Assembly (NCBI RefSeq): GCF_041146795.1
Contig: NC_135183.1
Coordinates: forward strand, 12,621,840-12,685,839
Origin: Maylandia zebra
Taxonomy: Eukaryota > Chordata > Actinopteri > Cichliformes > Cichlidae
DNA: 64,000 nt
Direction of reading: 5' to 3'
Shown here one piece after another: positions 11,034 to 23,200 of the stretch (positions are counted from its first letter, which is position 1; each line of letters begins with the position of its first letter). Under the pieces are notes generated by a model. It had not been told where the DNA came from, did no database searches, and worked only from the letters and a program-made list of their open reading frames with translations. The translations under genes and the position numbers were made by a program.

Positions 11034-14000
11034 TCACTCCTGCAGGCTGCTGCTGTGGTGATGTGTGATGGCCCTCTGGTAGTCCTCGGAGGCATTTATG
11101 TGCTCTGTGACTCCTGGATGCTCATAGCTGCGGTAGTAGTGGCTGCCCGGCTGCTGGGCATAGTACAGGAGCTGCCTGGTGAACAGAGGCTCTACCTGCA
11201 ACACATGAGAGCCAAGGAGGTCAGCAAAATCCATTCAGCATAGCACTATTTATTTATTTATTTATTTATTTTTACCCCCCAAAAAAGTGAAAAAGTAGTT
11301 GGTATTTTTGCCAAACTCAATTAAAAAAAGAAAAAATTCAATACACCCTTTCATTTTTCATTTAGGGCAGGGGTGGGAAACTCCAGGCCTCAGGGGCCGG
11401 TGTTCTGCAGGTTTGATCCAACACAGCTGATATAAATGACTCAATGGCCTCCTCAATATGTCTTGAAGGTCTCCAGAGGCCTGGTAATGAACTAATCATT
11501 TGATTCAGGTGTGTTGACCCAGGGTGATATCTAAAACCTGCAGGACACCGGCCCTTAAGGCCTAGAGTTGGACACCCCTGATTTAGGATGTTAGAGTTTG
11601 GGATATATTGAAGCCTTCTGTTGCAGTTCTGTGACACACTCCCAAGCTGTTTGGTTTTTGATAGTTTATTATTTATGGGCGTTTGACTGTTGACAGAGAT
11701 CCAGGAAGGTTGATTCGCTATTTCAACTTTCCCAGCTTTGTTTTATGAAACCATTTTGAGAAGTCAAACTAGAGAAGGGCAAACCATTCCTAGTTTGGTT
11801 AAAGCTCAGCTACGTGGTTAGTTTGATTGAAAGTGTGTCAAAAATCTGTAGCTAAAAGGCACGAACCTTCACTTGGCTCATCCATTTTCACTTTATATAG
11901 AAATCAGAGTCTCGGGAGGGTGACAGTGGAACCAGGCTGGCCCTGAATCTCAGTGCGACATATTTAGAAACCAAATTTTGTTATGAAACACTGTCAACGC
12001 TATGACTATGAACAAGGTCCTACAGACTTTCAAATCTTAGGTTTAAACTTTCAAATCCTATTTTTCACTTTTCAGCCCATACTTTAAAGTTTCAGCACTC
12101 TACTTTGAACCTTTCAAATCTTAGTTTTGATTTTAAGAACACCAGTTCGAACTTATTGTCAGCTTCCCAGTAAATATTAGGCTTCACTGATCCTCATAAA
12201 CAAAATGAGAAAAAAATGAAAGATCTCTGGATCATAATCAGTGGTTAAACTCGGGGGCAGCAGTCACCTGCACAGTGAGGGTCCTTCTTTGTCTCTGTGG
12301 GTCCAGACACTCATCTCCGAAACACAGGAGGACCTGGAAGCGGGACGGCGGCCTTAGCCCGTAGCTCTGAATCTCTGCAAGTAGGCAAAAGGACAAAAAT
12401 GCATCAGTAACAGCTCTGACACCTAAAACACATCAGAATTGATGATTTCAAGCGAATTTCACTTGAAGTGGTGTGACATTTAGAGTGATTCGAATGGAAA
12501 GTCCTGGTCACACCATGTATGCAAATACAATTAGCTGTCACAGCTGGAGCTGCTTAGCATGTGGGCGGGATGATGTGGCTGTGTAGACTTCATGTGACTC
12601 TCGGCTTATCATAAAATACTTCTTTAAGAAATTATTCTTGGCTGGCACAGTATGTCATGAAGTGACTTCCAGAAAATCAGCTGAGTAATGAGTCTCAGTT
12701 TGTTCTACTGCTAATTACATTTAGTGGATTTAGTTTTGAGTTGAGGTGGAGAGTTCTTGACTGAAATCCAAATTTTAGACCAGTTGGTGTTAGTCTTTCT
12801 ATGTACAGCAAGGTGCCAGCTGGTATGAGTTCTTAAGTGAATCAATCAGATTAAAACATATCAACCAAGCTCTGTCCAGTACACCATGCTGATGATTAAG
12901 ATACAGGTCAGGGACTTGGTGAATTAGGCATGGCACCATAGATAGGCCTTCATTTAAAAGAATAGTAACATACTAACCCAAAAAAGTGAGAACGTTTTAG
13001 TCTTTCGAGCACAAGTGATTGTTGATCAAAGATCCTGAGCTGATTTGAGTTTGTGTCCTCTCACCTGTGAGGTAGTCCTGCGTGTGGAGCAGTTTACAGG
13101 TGACGTCTCTCTCCAGCTTGTTGGGTTTGTCTCCGTACGGCGACGGGCCTCCCTGCCAGTACACCCTGCTCTGGCACAGCCTCCGGGCATAGAGCCCATC
13201 TGCTCGCATCCACAGCAACACTCCCCTCTCGAGGCTGGCTGGTGGACTCGGAGGACACTCGTCTGGCCTCCTCTGGGATGATAGGCTGTCAACAGGCAGG
13301 GGCACCAACTCATGACCTCCAGGCGTCAGGTAGTGCTTATCTGGGTTGCATGGAGTGATATGGCAGCCATCCGGGCTGGAAGTGGTCACCTCTCTCACCA
13401 GAGAGTCCCGGAAATATACGGATACGTGCAGACGGAAGTCTAGAGGAGGACACAGGTAGAAGTTAGCTGAAATTTCTTTTTTTTTAAACTCTTTTATGGA
13501 CTGTCTTTGTTTTATTTTTAAAAAATGAAGCACGTAAGGTTTTCAATGTTCACCACAGCCCAAAGTCGCAGGGTGCTGCTGTATATTATTATTTCAGCGT
13601 TCTACATGCTGCTATGTCTTGTACTTCTATAGGAGCGTTCTGCTGAATCTGACAGCAATCGGCATTTTTTTTGGAAATGGTTTTCTGTGTATTGTTTATA
13701 TGATCAAAATAAACACAAGCAAGAACGATTTGCATCAGATACAAAATTCCTTCACATGTCACTAAAACTAGACCAAAAAACGAAGCTAGTTTGAACACGC
13801 TCGGTCGTCAGCTTTGATTAAAGTTGCGTTCCTTTTTTTCCAGCCTCTAGGGGGCAGAGTAAATATTCAAAATTAGCCGCATGTCTATTGAATCAAGCTA
13901 CCAGCTTTACCTAAAAATAAATACATTTTAGATTATAGCCACCTCATGAAATTCCACTGATAGCGGCTCTGTAGTTGCTAGATATTTAACTTTATTATTA

Positions 14001-17000
14001 AATTTGGTGCTGATTTTCTGTCTGCTGTTTGTTATGGACAGTCAGAGTACAGTTAATAAAAATGGCAGCCTGCAGCATGATACAGATCCATACACTAAAT
14101 GCAAGAACTGAAATTAAACTGCACTGAATAAAGCCAAGGAACAAAGTCTCAGGTGAAATTAGTAGTTTTCTGACTTCTGCACAGCATTACGCAGTTTCAA
14201 CCTAATTGTACCTTTAAATGCTAAAATCTGTGTCATACTGTGACATTTTCAGCTGTTTTGAGCTTATGTAAATATGCATTTGCTGCTTGTTCTATGTAGA
14301 TGGATTTTTGCTTTTTTTTAAAAAAATAGGACCTTAAGTTTAATTCTCAGCAGAGGATTCTGGTGAGAGTTCCTGATTTTATAGCGTGAGGGGAAAAAGT
14401 GAACTGAAAGTATTCGTGTACCTGAAAGTGCCTCTGCTGATCTGATGCTGGCGTCCAGTGTGAAAGGCGAGGGCTGACTCTCAGCTGGACCATATGAGTA
14501 AATTGAGGCTCTTAGCTGGTATCCTGCACACAGAACAAACTATGTAGGCAATGCTAAAACTGATAACAATGCTTTTATTTTGCACGCTAAATAATAAGCC
14601 GTGTACCATTTTCCATGGATGAGCCCTGCCACGGCAGGGTGCGGGGCGGACAAGGACACTGAGTGAAGGGCAGCTCGGGCAGAGAGGCCTGCTCCTGACA
14701 GTAATCTCTCCAGCCGCATTCTGGACTCGCCATGTACTGTGGCATCTATAGAGAGGAAAGCAGTTAGCTGAGTGCACATCTTTGATCATAAGATACCAAC
14801 AAACAGTCTTTGCATGATGCTTTTGTAATACATTACTCTTTAGTAGGCTTATAAGGACTTTTTTGCAACTTGTTTTATATGACCATTGCAGAATTCTTTC
14901 TTCATCCATAGATTTTTGCTTAAGCTAGTGATAAAATCCTTGCACCATAAACTCTGATTTGTTTTTGCATGAAAAGATAACGCCAACTCGCTGACTCACA
15001 AAAATAACTTAAATCAACTTGAGAGGAGAAAGCTGATTTGTTCATTTTGAGTGTGTAGTACTTTAAAAGGATAGGTCACACAGATTAATCAGTGCAGAAA
15101 AATCAATTATGGTGAGTAACATCTGAAACTACACCATGTCCGAGAAACTGAGATCTAAGAAATAGACATCACATTACTAAAGTACGGATTTAAAACTAAG
15201 CATCTGCAGCCTTTGTAGACGTGTTCCATACTTTATGAAAACAAATGTAAATTATTAAGTAAAGCAGAGCATAACTATACTCTTCATTACCCAGGCAGGA
15301 AGTACAGATAACTTTAAATAAACTAGGATAGATAAAGTTAAATGCAACAACATTTAATTTGGTAAATGAGAATTAGCATTTACAGTGTGGCAAAAACATA
15401 TTTTGCCATAAATTGTGTGCTTTTTTTTTTAATCAGTTGCTGCCAAGAAATCTAAAAAGGACCCAAAAACTCCAGAGTTTCTATCAGCCCCTGAAGTCAG
15501 CACAAGTCATAGTTGGGGATGCACATCATTACCCTTCACTTGTGTTTGTAAGGTCATCCATGCATGCACAATATGACACTGTCTGTGTCTTCAACCTCCC
15601 TAATTCTCTCTGTCTTACTTTAGTCACGCCCCACTTGTTTCTATGTGCAGGAAAATCACCTGAGTCGGCACAGAGGGGTAGGAGGGATGCATCTGAAAGC
15701 TCCCTGGGCTCAGAGGACTGTCCTCCTGTCTGGGCCCTGCATGCGGGAAAGAACATTTTTATTAGAAAAGCGCTCTAGAAAATGTCTGAACACATTTTCT
15801 GTCAGTACATTTAGAAAAGTCCACATCGATGCAAGTACTTCAGCATGACTTGAGCTGGTGCTTTGACAGTTTGAGGAGTCAGAGAATTTCCACTTTATGT
15901 CTGATACACAACTAATTATCAGATTGTGATCATCTAATAATAATAACTACAATAAAACACATCAGTAAAACCCTTTATCCAGTTTGGTTATTGCCGCTGT
16001 AGCCCAATCAGCTTTCAGTATTACTACCAGCTTAATTCATGCTGCAGTAAACTTTTTTCAACGCTTTGTTCGAAGGGGGACTGACTTTTCTTGGCGCCCT
16101 CGGGGATGATGCGGTAAACTTTGTAGGGGTCCGAGATGTCCAGCTGGCTCCTGTCCACCAGTTCCTCAAAGTCATTGCTCTTGTTGAGGGCGCAGCGCAG
16201 GCGTGTCTTCCATGTCGGCGGGTCGGGTTTGTCGATGCCCTCCCGAAACTTGCCTTTGAACAGCGCCCAGGCCTGCAGACAGGTCCGCGGGGAAATGTTT
16301 AGAATACCTCCCTCAAGTTTAGCGCGAGAGAATCACACAGCCTGGCCTCTCCTAACTGCGACTGCACGGCCTGTAGAAGAACATCCTCCCGGTGCTGATA
16401 ACTAGTTACTAACTCTTCACCAATAATTATAAAATAAAACTTTCGTTTATTTTCGTTAAGTGGCTTCTTTGGAGCACACAGTCATTTTAAAGAAGTTGTT
16501 TTGCGTCGCTCTCCCAGTAATGTGTGACTTTTTTTACAGCATGGTTCAAATATTCTTATATGGAAATAATCGCATCCTAATGTATGGAGCGAATTTCATG
16601 AAAGACAGCAAAACCCTTTTTTATATAATGCATCAGAGAATATTCAAACGCTACTAAGACGCCTAATCGAGTTAATTATTTTTACACACATCATTAAAAG
16701 GCTATAAGAGAGTTTAACAGCTCTAAAGTTTGTAATACTTTAACACATATTGCTGTTGTTTTATTCTGAAAGGCGCAGCTCGCTTGTGGCTGGCGGACCC
16801 CGGAGGATGCGGGTCTCTTACCTTAAAAAGCGCGGCATCCTCATCCCGGTTGTAGTCCTGTTTCCCGGCGTGTTTCCACGGTATCCTGAAGATGGTCTTC
16901 TCGTCGTTCTCCCAAACCAGACCGGGATATTTCCCGCAGTCCACCTGCTCGATGAGCCACTGGCGCAGCTTGCCGTTGCCGCTGCTGCCGGAGCCTCCGT

Positions 17001-17019
17001 AATCCACGTCGGGGTTCAT
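11034..17019 (-). CDS. irf4: Interferon regulatory factor 4
   Basis: IRF4 is a nuclear transcription factor that binds ISRE and Ets-IRF composite elements and drives lymphocyte, plasma-cell and pigment-cell programmes. Coding exons on the minus strand are 17019-16822, 16272-16086, 15736-15660, 14745-14607, 14523-14422, 13439-13065, 12374-12268 and 11195-11034. They total 1,347 nt (448 aa; human IRF4 is 451), and all phases agree. The N-terminal DNA-binding domain (about residues 15-128) has the five signature tryptophans at 21, 36, 48, 68 and 87 and the TRLRCALN recognition helix. The IRF-association domain is mostly in the 375-nt exon, with VREVTTSSPDGC, SLERGVLLW and NKLERDVTCKL. The tail EDYQRAI..SSSLQE is specific to IRF4, not IRF8. 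The start is Met at 17019, a few bases inside the second exon. The donor after exon 3 (gtcagt) is the weakest splice site. Confidence 0.95.
11368..11580. mobile_element. hAT-type MITE, complete copy with target duplication
   Basis: This 213-bp element lies in the last irf4 intron. It starts CAGGGGTGGG and ends CACCCCTG, so its ends are inverted repeats. It is flanked by atttaggg (11360-11367) and atttagga (11581-11588), an 8-bp duplication with one mismatch, as expected for hAT transposition. Internally it carries the phrases aaaacctgcaggacaccggccct and its near-inverse, the hallmark of a very common fish MITE. It codes for nothing. A partial relative lies at 46900-47075. Confidence 0.8.
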
Positions 17020-17500
17020 CTCTGACCAAAAAGACGCACGGGACAACTCCACTGTCTGCTCCTGTAACGTAGTAATATCACACGCTCTCGTGTTTGTGTG
17101 TGTTTTGAAAGTAGGCTTGTGTAGGTTTAGTAAAGAATGATTAAGTTAAGTAAAACTACTAAAGGTTAACCCACTGCGCTCCCACGCAGACTAACTTCAC
17201 TGTGCGCTTCGCAGGCTGATCGAAGCCGTCTTACCTGTGAAACTTGAAAGCCGTCGAGTTTTGATATCAGTCAGGGTCAGAAAGTCCTCATCATTCCGGC
17301 GGGCCCGCTTAAATCCACCCAGCCTATGGTGAGCAGAGGGAGGGCGGAGCCGGGATGCTGAGGAGGGTGCACCTGCTGCTTCTGCTAGGCCCGCCTGCTT
17401 CCCTCCTGCGAAGCTTATCAGCGCGCACACAGCGGCCGATCTACAGTAATACACTGGGGAAACCCTGCCGGCGTCAACCCGAAGTGTCACACACCCGCAC
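17020..17500 (-). promoter_or_regulatory. irf4: irf4 5' UTR, first intron and putative promoter
   Basis: On the minus strand an acceptor (ttacag before gagcagac) lies at about 17062, so the coding exon carries 42 nt of 5' UTR. A strong donor-like site (ttcacag then gtaaga) at about 17234 marks the likely end of a non-coding first exon, giving an intron of about 170 nt. The DNA upstream (17290-17500) is G+C- and CpG-rich compared with its surroundings. It includes a TTTAAG TATA-like word near 17308. This fits a promoter, but the transcription start is inferred. Confidence 0.5.
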
Positions 17501-20237
17501 ACGTGGAAAATGATAGGATGGAGACGAAAACAATTCTTTGAAATTATAAAGCTTTACGAAAAGTACTCTAGAGTGGTCCAGAGGTAGAAGCGACGCAGAA
17601 AAACATCGGCAGCAGTTTTCCCACTGGAAGATTATTCAGAACAGCTGACATAACGCCTCAGACAGGAACACAATACCACATAAGATTATCATTTGCCGTG
17701 TCAGAGCTTTAGGAGGCCTGTTAGGAGAATTCGACAGATGATCAATTCTGTAAAAGCAATGCGGTCCAGGAGTCCGAGAAAACATGGTTTTGAAAAGTTC
17801 CCACTCATTTCCCCTCAGTATGATTTTCAAAGTGAGTCTGGCTCCTGTGGCAGTTTTGCAGTGCTGCAATAAATATCCATCACTGCTTTCATTACTTAAG
17901 TGAACGCAGTGATGTGAGTATAAGACAGATCTAAAAGTGTGTTAGTTACAAACTAACAACTTTCCCCCCTTATTTGCTTTCAGTTTTTCTGGGATAAGTA
18001 CAAATACTGATGTGTTGCGTAACCTACAACTGTTTAAGGTACACAGTTTGTATTTTATATGAAATATGAGAGAGAAACGTGCCTAGAGAGTCATTAGTCA
18101 TTATGCAGCAGACTGGTTCCTGTCAGTCTTATGCTGTCAGCATTAATCAGGAATACACAAACTGTGACATTCTGGGCTGATAACCTGTAGTTATCCTTAA
18201 AATTTGTGGATATTTTTAACTTTTTATGTGTTTTTTAATTATTCTTATGAACATATTAAATATTTATGAATAGATTTTATTTTTGTATGTTTTGAACATT
18301 TAACTCTTGGGACATGTATGTGATGGAACAGATAAATGTCAGCCTCTGATAATGGCCGTTAACCAGGATACCGATATCAGTCTGATACCTGTACACGCCT
18401 ATTATTAATATATGAATTTACCATCAGTACTGATGCATGAAGCGACATTATAATGTACATTGTAGAGCTTAAGCTCATCTCAGATCGATGTCTTTAATGC
18501 TCTCCTACTCTTAATCTCTCTCTCTAATTCAGAAAAGTAAGTACAATTTTGTTCTAATGTCGTGAAGTAGAAATATAAAACTTTGAAAGTAGAATTATGA
18601 AGTGATATTAGATAGGTACAAGTACTTATTTGAAGCTTTACCTACTTATCAGCACGAGAACTGAAAGGAACTCATTATGCAAATGCTTCCCATCAGCGTT
18701 ATACCATAGTTGATCCTAATCTGTAACCGGTTGCCAGGTTACAGAAATCAGTCGTGTTTTTTTTTTTCTCTGTAGTGTTCATCTTTAAAATGACAACTGT
18801 GTGAAAAATGCACATGTGGATGTATGATGCACTTCATCACACGTAATCTCAGTGCTGCTCTACATTTCACATATGGCACTTTTAAACCAACAATATTCAG
18901 CCGACAGCTGTAGCTGAACAACTTCTCATGTTGAGATTTTAAATAATTCAAAAATGAGCATATAAAAGTGACCATGCACTGTTATATGTTAAGCCACTTG
19001 GGGAGGATTCACGAACACGTTCTAGCTCGTGGACCCCCACTAAAAGCTCTGGGCCCCTTGGTTATTGTAGTTCTGAGTTCCTCTGAGGAGTGGTTTCCAC
19101 TTTTCAGCTGGTGTCATTTAAATAACTGAAAGAGGCCTGAAGAGGTAGAATTGTGCAATATTTTAAAGGGCAAAGACCTGTGACGCAGAATTTTCTCACC
19201 ACCAGTTATCTGGTGACCTTTGAGCTGACTGCTACAATGTAGACCACTATATGAAGAAGTCAAAACTAATTCAATTACTGTGCGGTCATAATAATGTCAG
19301 AATTTCATCGTCAGCAGAGATACTGTTCTCCACAATATGTGCGATAAACTTCTACTTAAGTCATTTATGACCTTTACCTGGATCTGAATACTGCTTTTAT
19401 CCAGAAACCAGGTCAAAGATGGATTTTAGTCCCTCGTTTTGTTTCGAAAAGGCTTGAAATAACTAAAAAAAAAAGAAGATTAATACATTCCTTTGTTGCA
19501 TTATTACAATCTAAATATTTTCACTTGATGAGTTAAATGTCATCTCAATGCATGCATAATTAAACAAAATACGAAATGCAAACTAACATGAAAACGTTAA
19601 CATAAAAACTCTACATATATAACTGCATTTACACAGACTGTGCACATATTAAACTGCACAAATAACATCAAATGAAAAGTTTACATTTAGGAAGAACAGC
19701 ACAATAGTTAAAAACAGCACATCTGATTTTTTTTTTTTTTTACTGTAAAATATAAAATAAAGCGTTCTTTAGCTCTCACACGGTCTCAGAAAGTTATAGT
19801 CATTTTTCAAGTACAAGACACAGCATAACATAACTGACGGGGGACGGCGGGGTGGGGGGGTGTACAGGAGGAGTATGTGTTCACACTGTGGACTGTATGT
19901 ACATATATTTCCTTGGTGTCATGCTTGACTGCCCTTGCATGTTGTTTTGACAGTTAGAGGCAAGGACATGACATGACGAAGGGAACTGAAGACGGTGACA
20001 TAAAATCCCCCCGTCACATGTCTGCTTAGCCACTCCACGCACACGAGACTGAACTTATCATCCTGACACTGAACTTTTTATGAGACAGGTGTTGCTGACG
20101 CAGTGCGAGGTCGGGGGCAAAATGATTTTAAAATGTGCACCCGGTCTCTGTGGGATTAAAGGGCCAATCAGAAGCCCGCTGTCCTCTGCTTCTTAAGTTC
20201 AGGTGAGAAATGACTGAAGATGCAGAAATGAGTTTCT
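17501..20237. other. Intergenic DNA between irf4 and dusp22, no gene seen
   Basis: This 2.7-kb AT-rich spacer lies between the irf4 promoter and the dusp22 stop codon (both genes on the minus strand). Runs of T (18759-18769, 19727-19741) and a G-rich patch (about 19840-19860) are the only notable features. Some of the right part is probably dusp22 3' UTR. Confidence 0.4.
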
Positions 20238-23200
20238 TTATTTGCTGCTCGTGGCCAGCGCGGGAGTGATGCTGGTTGTTATGGCATCGCTGGTGCTGGA
20301 TTTCCGGTTTAAAAGGGCCTCGATCTCCTCATCATCACTGAACGTGCTCTTCCCGTACAGCTCCTTCCACCAAGCTCGATACTGCGGGGAGCAGAGTCAA
20401 AGACAATGTCTCTGTTTAAGACAGGCACTGGACACGTTTTACATCGGACAGTCACTTAAAACAACACCTCACTGCTGTATAAAATCAGCTTACAGGCTGC
20501 TGATTGCCTTACACGCATCACTGCACAGCTTACAGATGAAACGCTGCGTTATGTTATAAATTTGGATTCAAGAGTACATGCCTGCATGAATGAAGCCAAA
20601 AGTAATAAAAATCCACAGACATTAAATACAAACAATATTTCTAATTAAAAATGCAATAATTATAATCATAAAAAATAAGTCATGACTCATCCTTTTCTGT
20701 TATTTGTGTAATATTTGAGACTGTATGTACTTTTGTACACCTGCATTAGTGAACTGTTGAAGTATCAGGTTAATTACTATTATTATTCATGACTAATGCA
20801 CTGTTTTGTATATATTTTATATATATTATTTTAATCATTTGAGGGAACTCATCATAGAGGCGGAGCATCTTCAGTTGTGTTTGTAATAGCAGCACTATTC
20901 ATTCCTAAGTATTCATTACCACCGTTGCCTTTTATTGTTTTTTTGTGTGTGTGATGTGATTAAAGTGCAGACTTTATTTAAGGCTTTTACATTAACTGTT
21001 TATGAATTACAAAGCATTTTATACCCAGTCCTCCCTTTTTTCAGAGACTCAAATATAATTTGACACTAATATAATTTAAAGTATAAGGATTTTTTTTTTA
21101 AATACCTTTATGAAAAGCCTTTGCAGCTCATGTCTGCCTGAAGTGTAGAGCACACGGATATGACATCTCCCTGGAGATGCTCTGTTAGGTCTCTACTGCC
21201 ACACCTTCTGCTGCTGGTTATTTGTAGGTCTTTGCCTTCAGTTTTGTATTTAATAACTGAAAAGCGTGCTCGTTACCCATTTGCACTGTGAAGTGAACTC
21301 TATCAACAGTCACATCGATATTAACCACCGTTTAAACTGGCAGCCATATGTGATGTGGTATGTTCTGGATCATGAACTGTTCTTTTTCTTCTCCTGGTTT
21401 CATCTCTCCAAAGAATTTTTTTCTATGGCTGGGCAAGTTTTTCAGATGTCTAATCTGTTCTTATTGTTCTTGAGTGTAACAAGTGGTTTGAGCAGATTGT
21501 TCATTTGGAAGCTCTTAAAGACCTCACATCCACTGAAATCTGCTGCTTTGCTAATTGTCCAATTACTTTTGAGTCTCTGAAAATGGTGTGATGAGTACAA
21601 AAATAACTATAGTTTTCAAAGAATTTGTTTTAATCGCCCTGAATCCGAGCTGAAAGTGTCCACTATTTATGTTTAAATACAACTTCATGTACGGCACATT
21701 TTAGTGCTATTTGAGGTACTTCACAAAAAAAATTAAAAGACTTTAAAGTGAAACGAGCAACATAACTGCACCAAAATGCAGTGCAGTTTACGGAATGCAT
21801 GCTAATTTGATTTAGGCTGCTGTGAAACTTAACTGAAAAAGGTGAAGCATAACCAAAAACAGAGCTGAGGTATCAGTCGTAGTAGTAGCAGGGCCCAGTC
21901 CCACTGACAAGTTTATGAGAGCTTTTCGGCAGACGTTCTGTGCCCTTTATGCACACTTTCAATAAGTCTGCATTTTTGCTGACTTTGCCCACAGCTCATA
22001 GCATCTTGACTTAAACAGGGTTACTGAAAAAAGCAGAAAACAAGCATGTGATGAGCAGCCTCCTAAATGTTCAAAAATGCTACATTTATTACACACCTGA
22101 TTTAGACTTTTTTTTAAAGACTGCTCACAGTGCACATACAGCAGGGGGAGTAATTATTTGACACTTATTTCACTCAGTGATGTGTAAATCAATTCTACCT
22201 TTTTTAAAAAAAATGTGTTGATGTTCTGTCTCGGTCCAAAAATTAGAGACTGTTCGTTTCTTTGTAAGCGAATAAACTAAACCAGCAGGGGATCAGTTAT
22301 TTCATTGTTTCCCCCACTGTAAGCTGGAGTTTTAGGCACATGTGGCCTGGATCCTTGTCAAGCTGAAGAAGTTTAGATTGAGCACTTTTAAAACTTATCC
22401 GAACACATCTGACATCCTTATACACAGATATCATTTTATAATACAGTTCTGCAGCTGTTCTATATTTGTTTTTGGACTGAATACTACAACTGCTCCTTTT
22501 CCAATAACTGTCCATGTGGGAAATGCTTTTGGGCCCATGTCATGTGACATGAAGGTCATTCCATGCAGGACAGCAGCAGAGTAATCGTCCAGCAGCTGAA
22601 TAGGATGAGTAGTCTTCAAACAGCGGCATGCACTGCTCTCGTCACAAAACGGCACCAGCTCTAACAAGAAGAGAGGGTTAAATGGTCCAAGTGGGAGCAT
22701 AAGGAAAAGTACATGTGAAGCATCTGTTTCTCAGATATGTACTTCTCACACAGGTCCTCATTTAGGAGCTTTACTAACACCCATATAAACCAGACTGGGT
22801 TGGCTTTTGAAGGGAGTAGTTCACACTGTTGTATGAAAACGTCAGGTTTTTGTTTTGTTTAGTTTTTTTGCAATTTCTCATAGCCTCCAGCTTTTAGACA
22901 AAGAATGCTTTGATGAGCGGTATATTGAGACCAGGCTGTACCTGAACTCACAAATTAAACCCACACACTCATCTGTCCAAATGTATTGCATCTTTTAATC
23001 CACATAACCGTTTTCAGCTGTCCCAACATAACTGATTTTTTTTCAATGAATAATCAAAAGTGAAATTAATTATGATGACTCACTTCTGTTAGTTCTGTGT
23101 TTTCAAACTCCTCCAGCTGCCGCAGGAAGCCCAGGTTGGGCCCCGCACACGGCCTGACTGACCGAACCGCTGCCAGGGACTCTACCCATCCGTGACCCGT

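Noticed and set aside
17448-17462. NF-kappaB-like site (ggggaaaccc) upstream of irf4
   Set aside because: It misses one consensus position, and its distance to an unmapped start site cannot be judged. Such words occur by chance.
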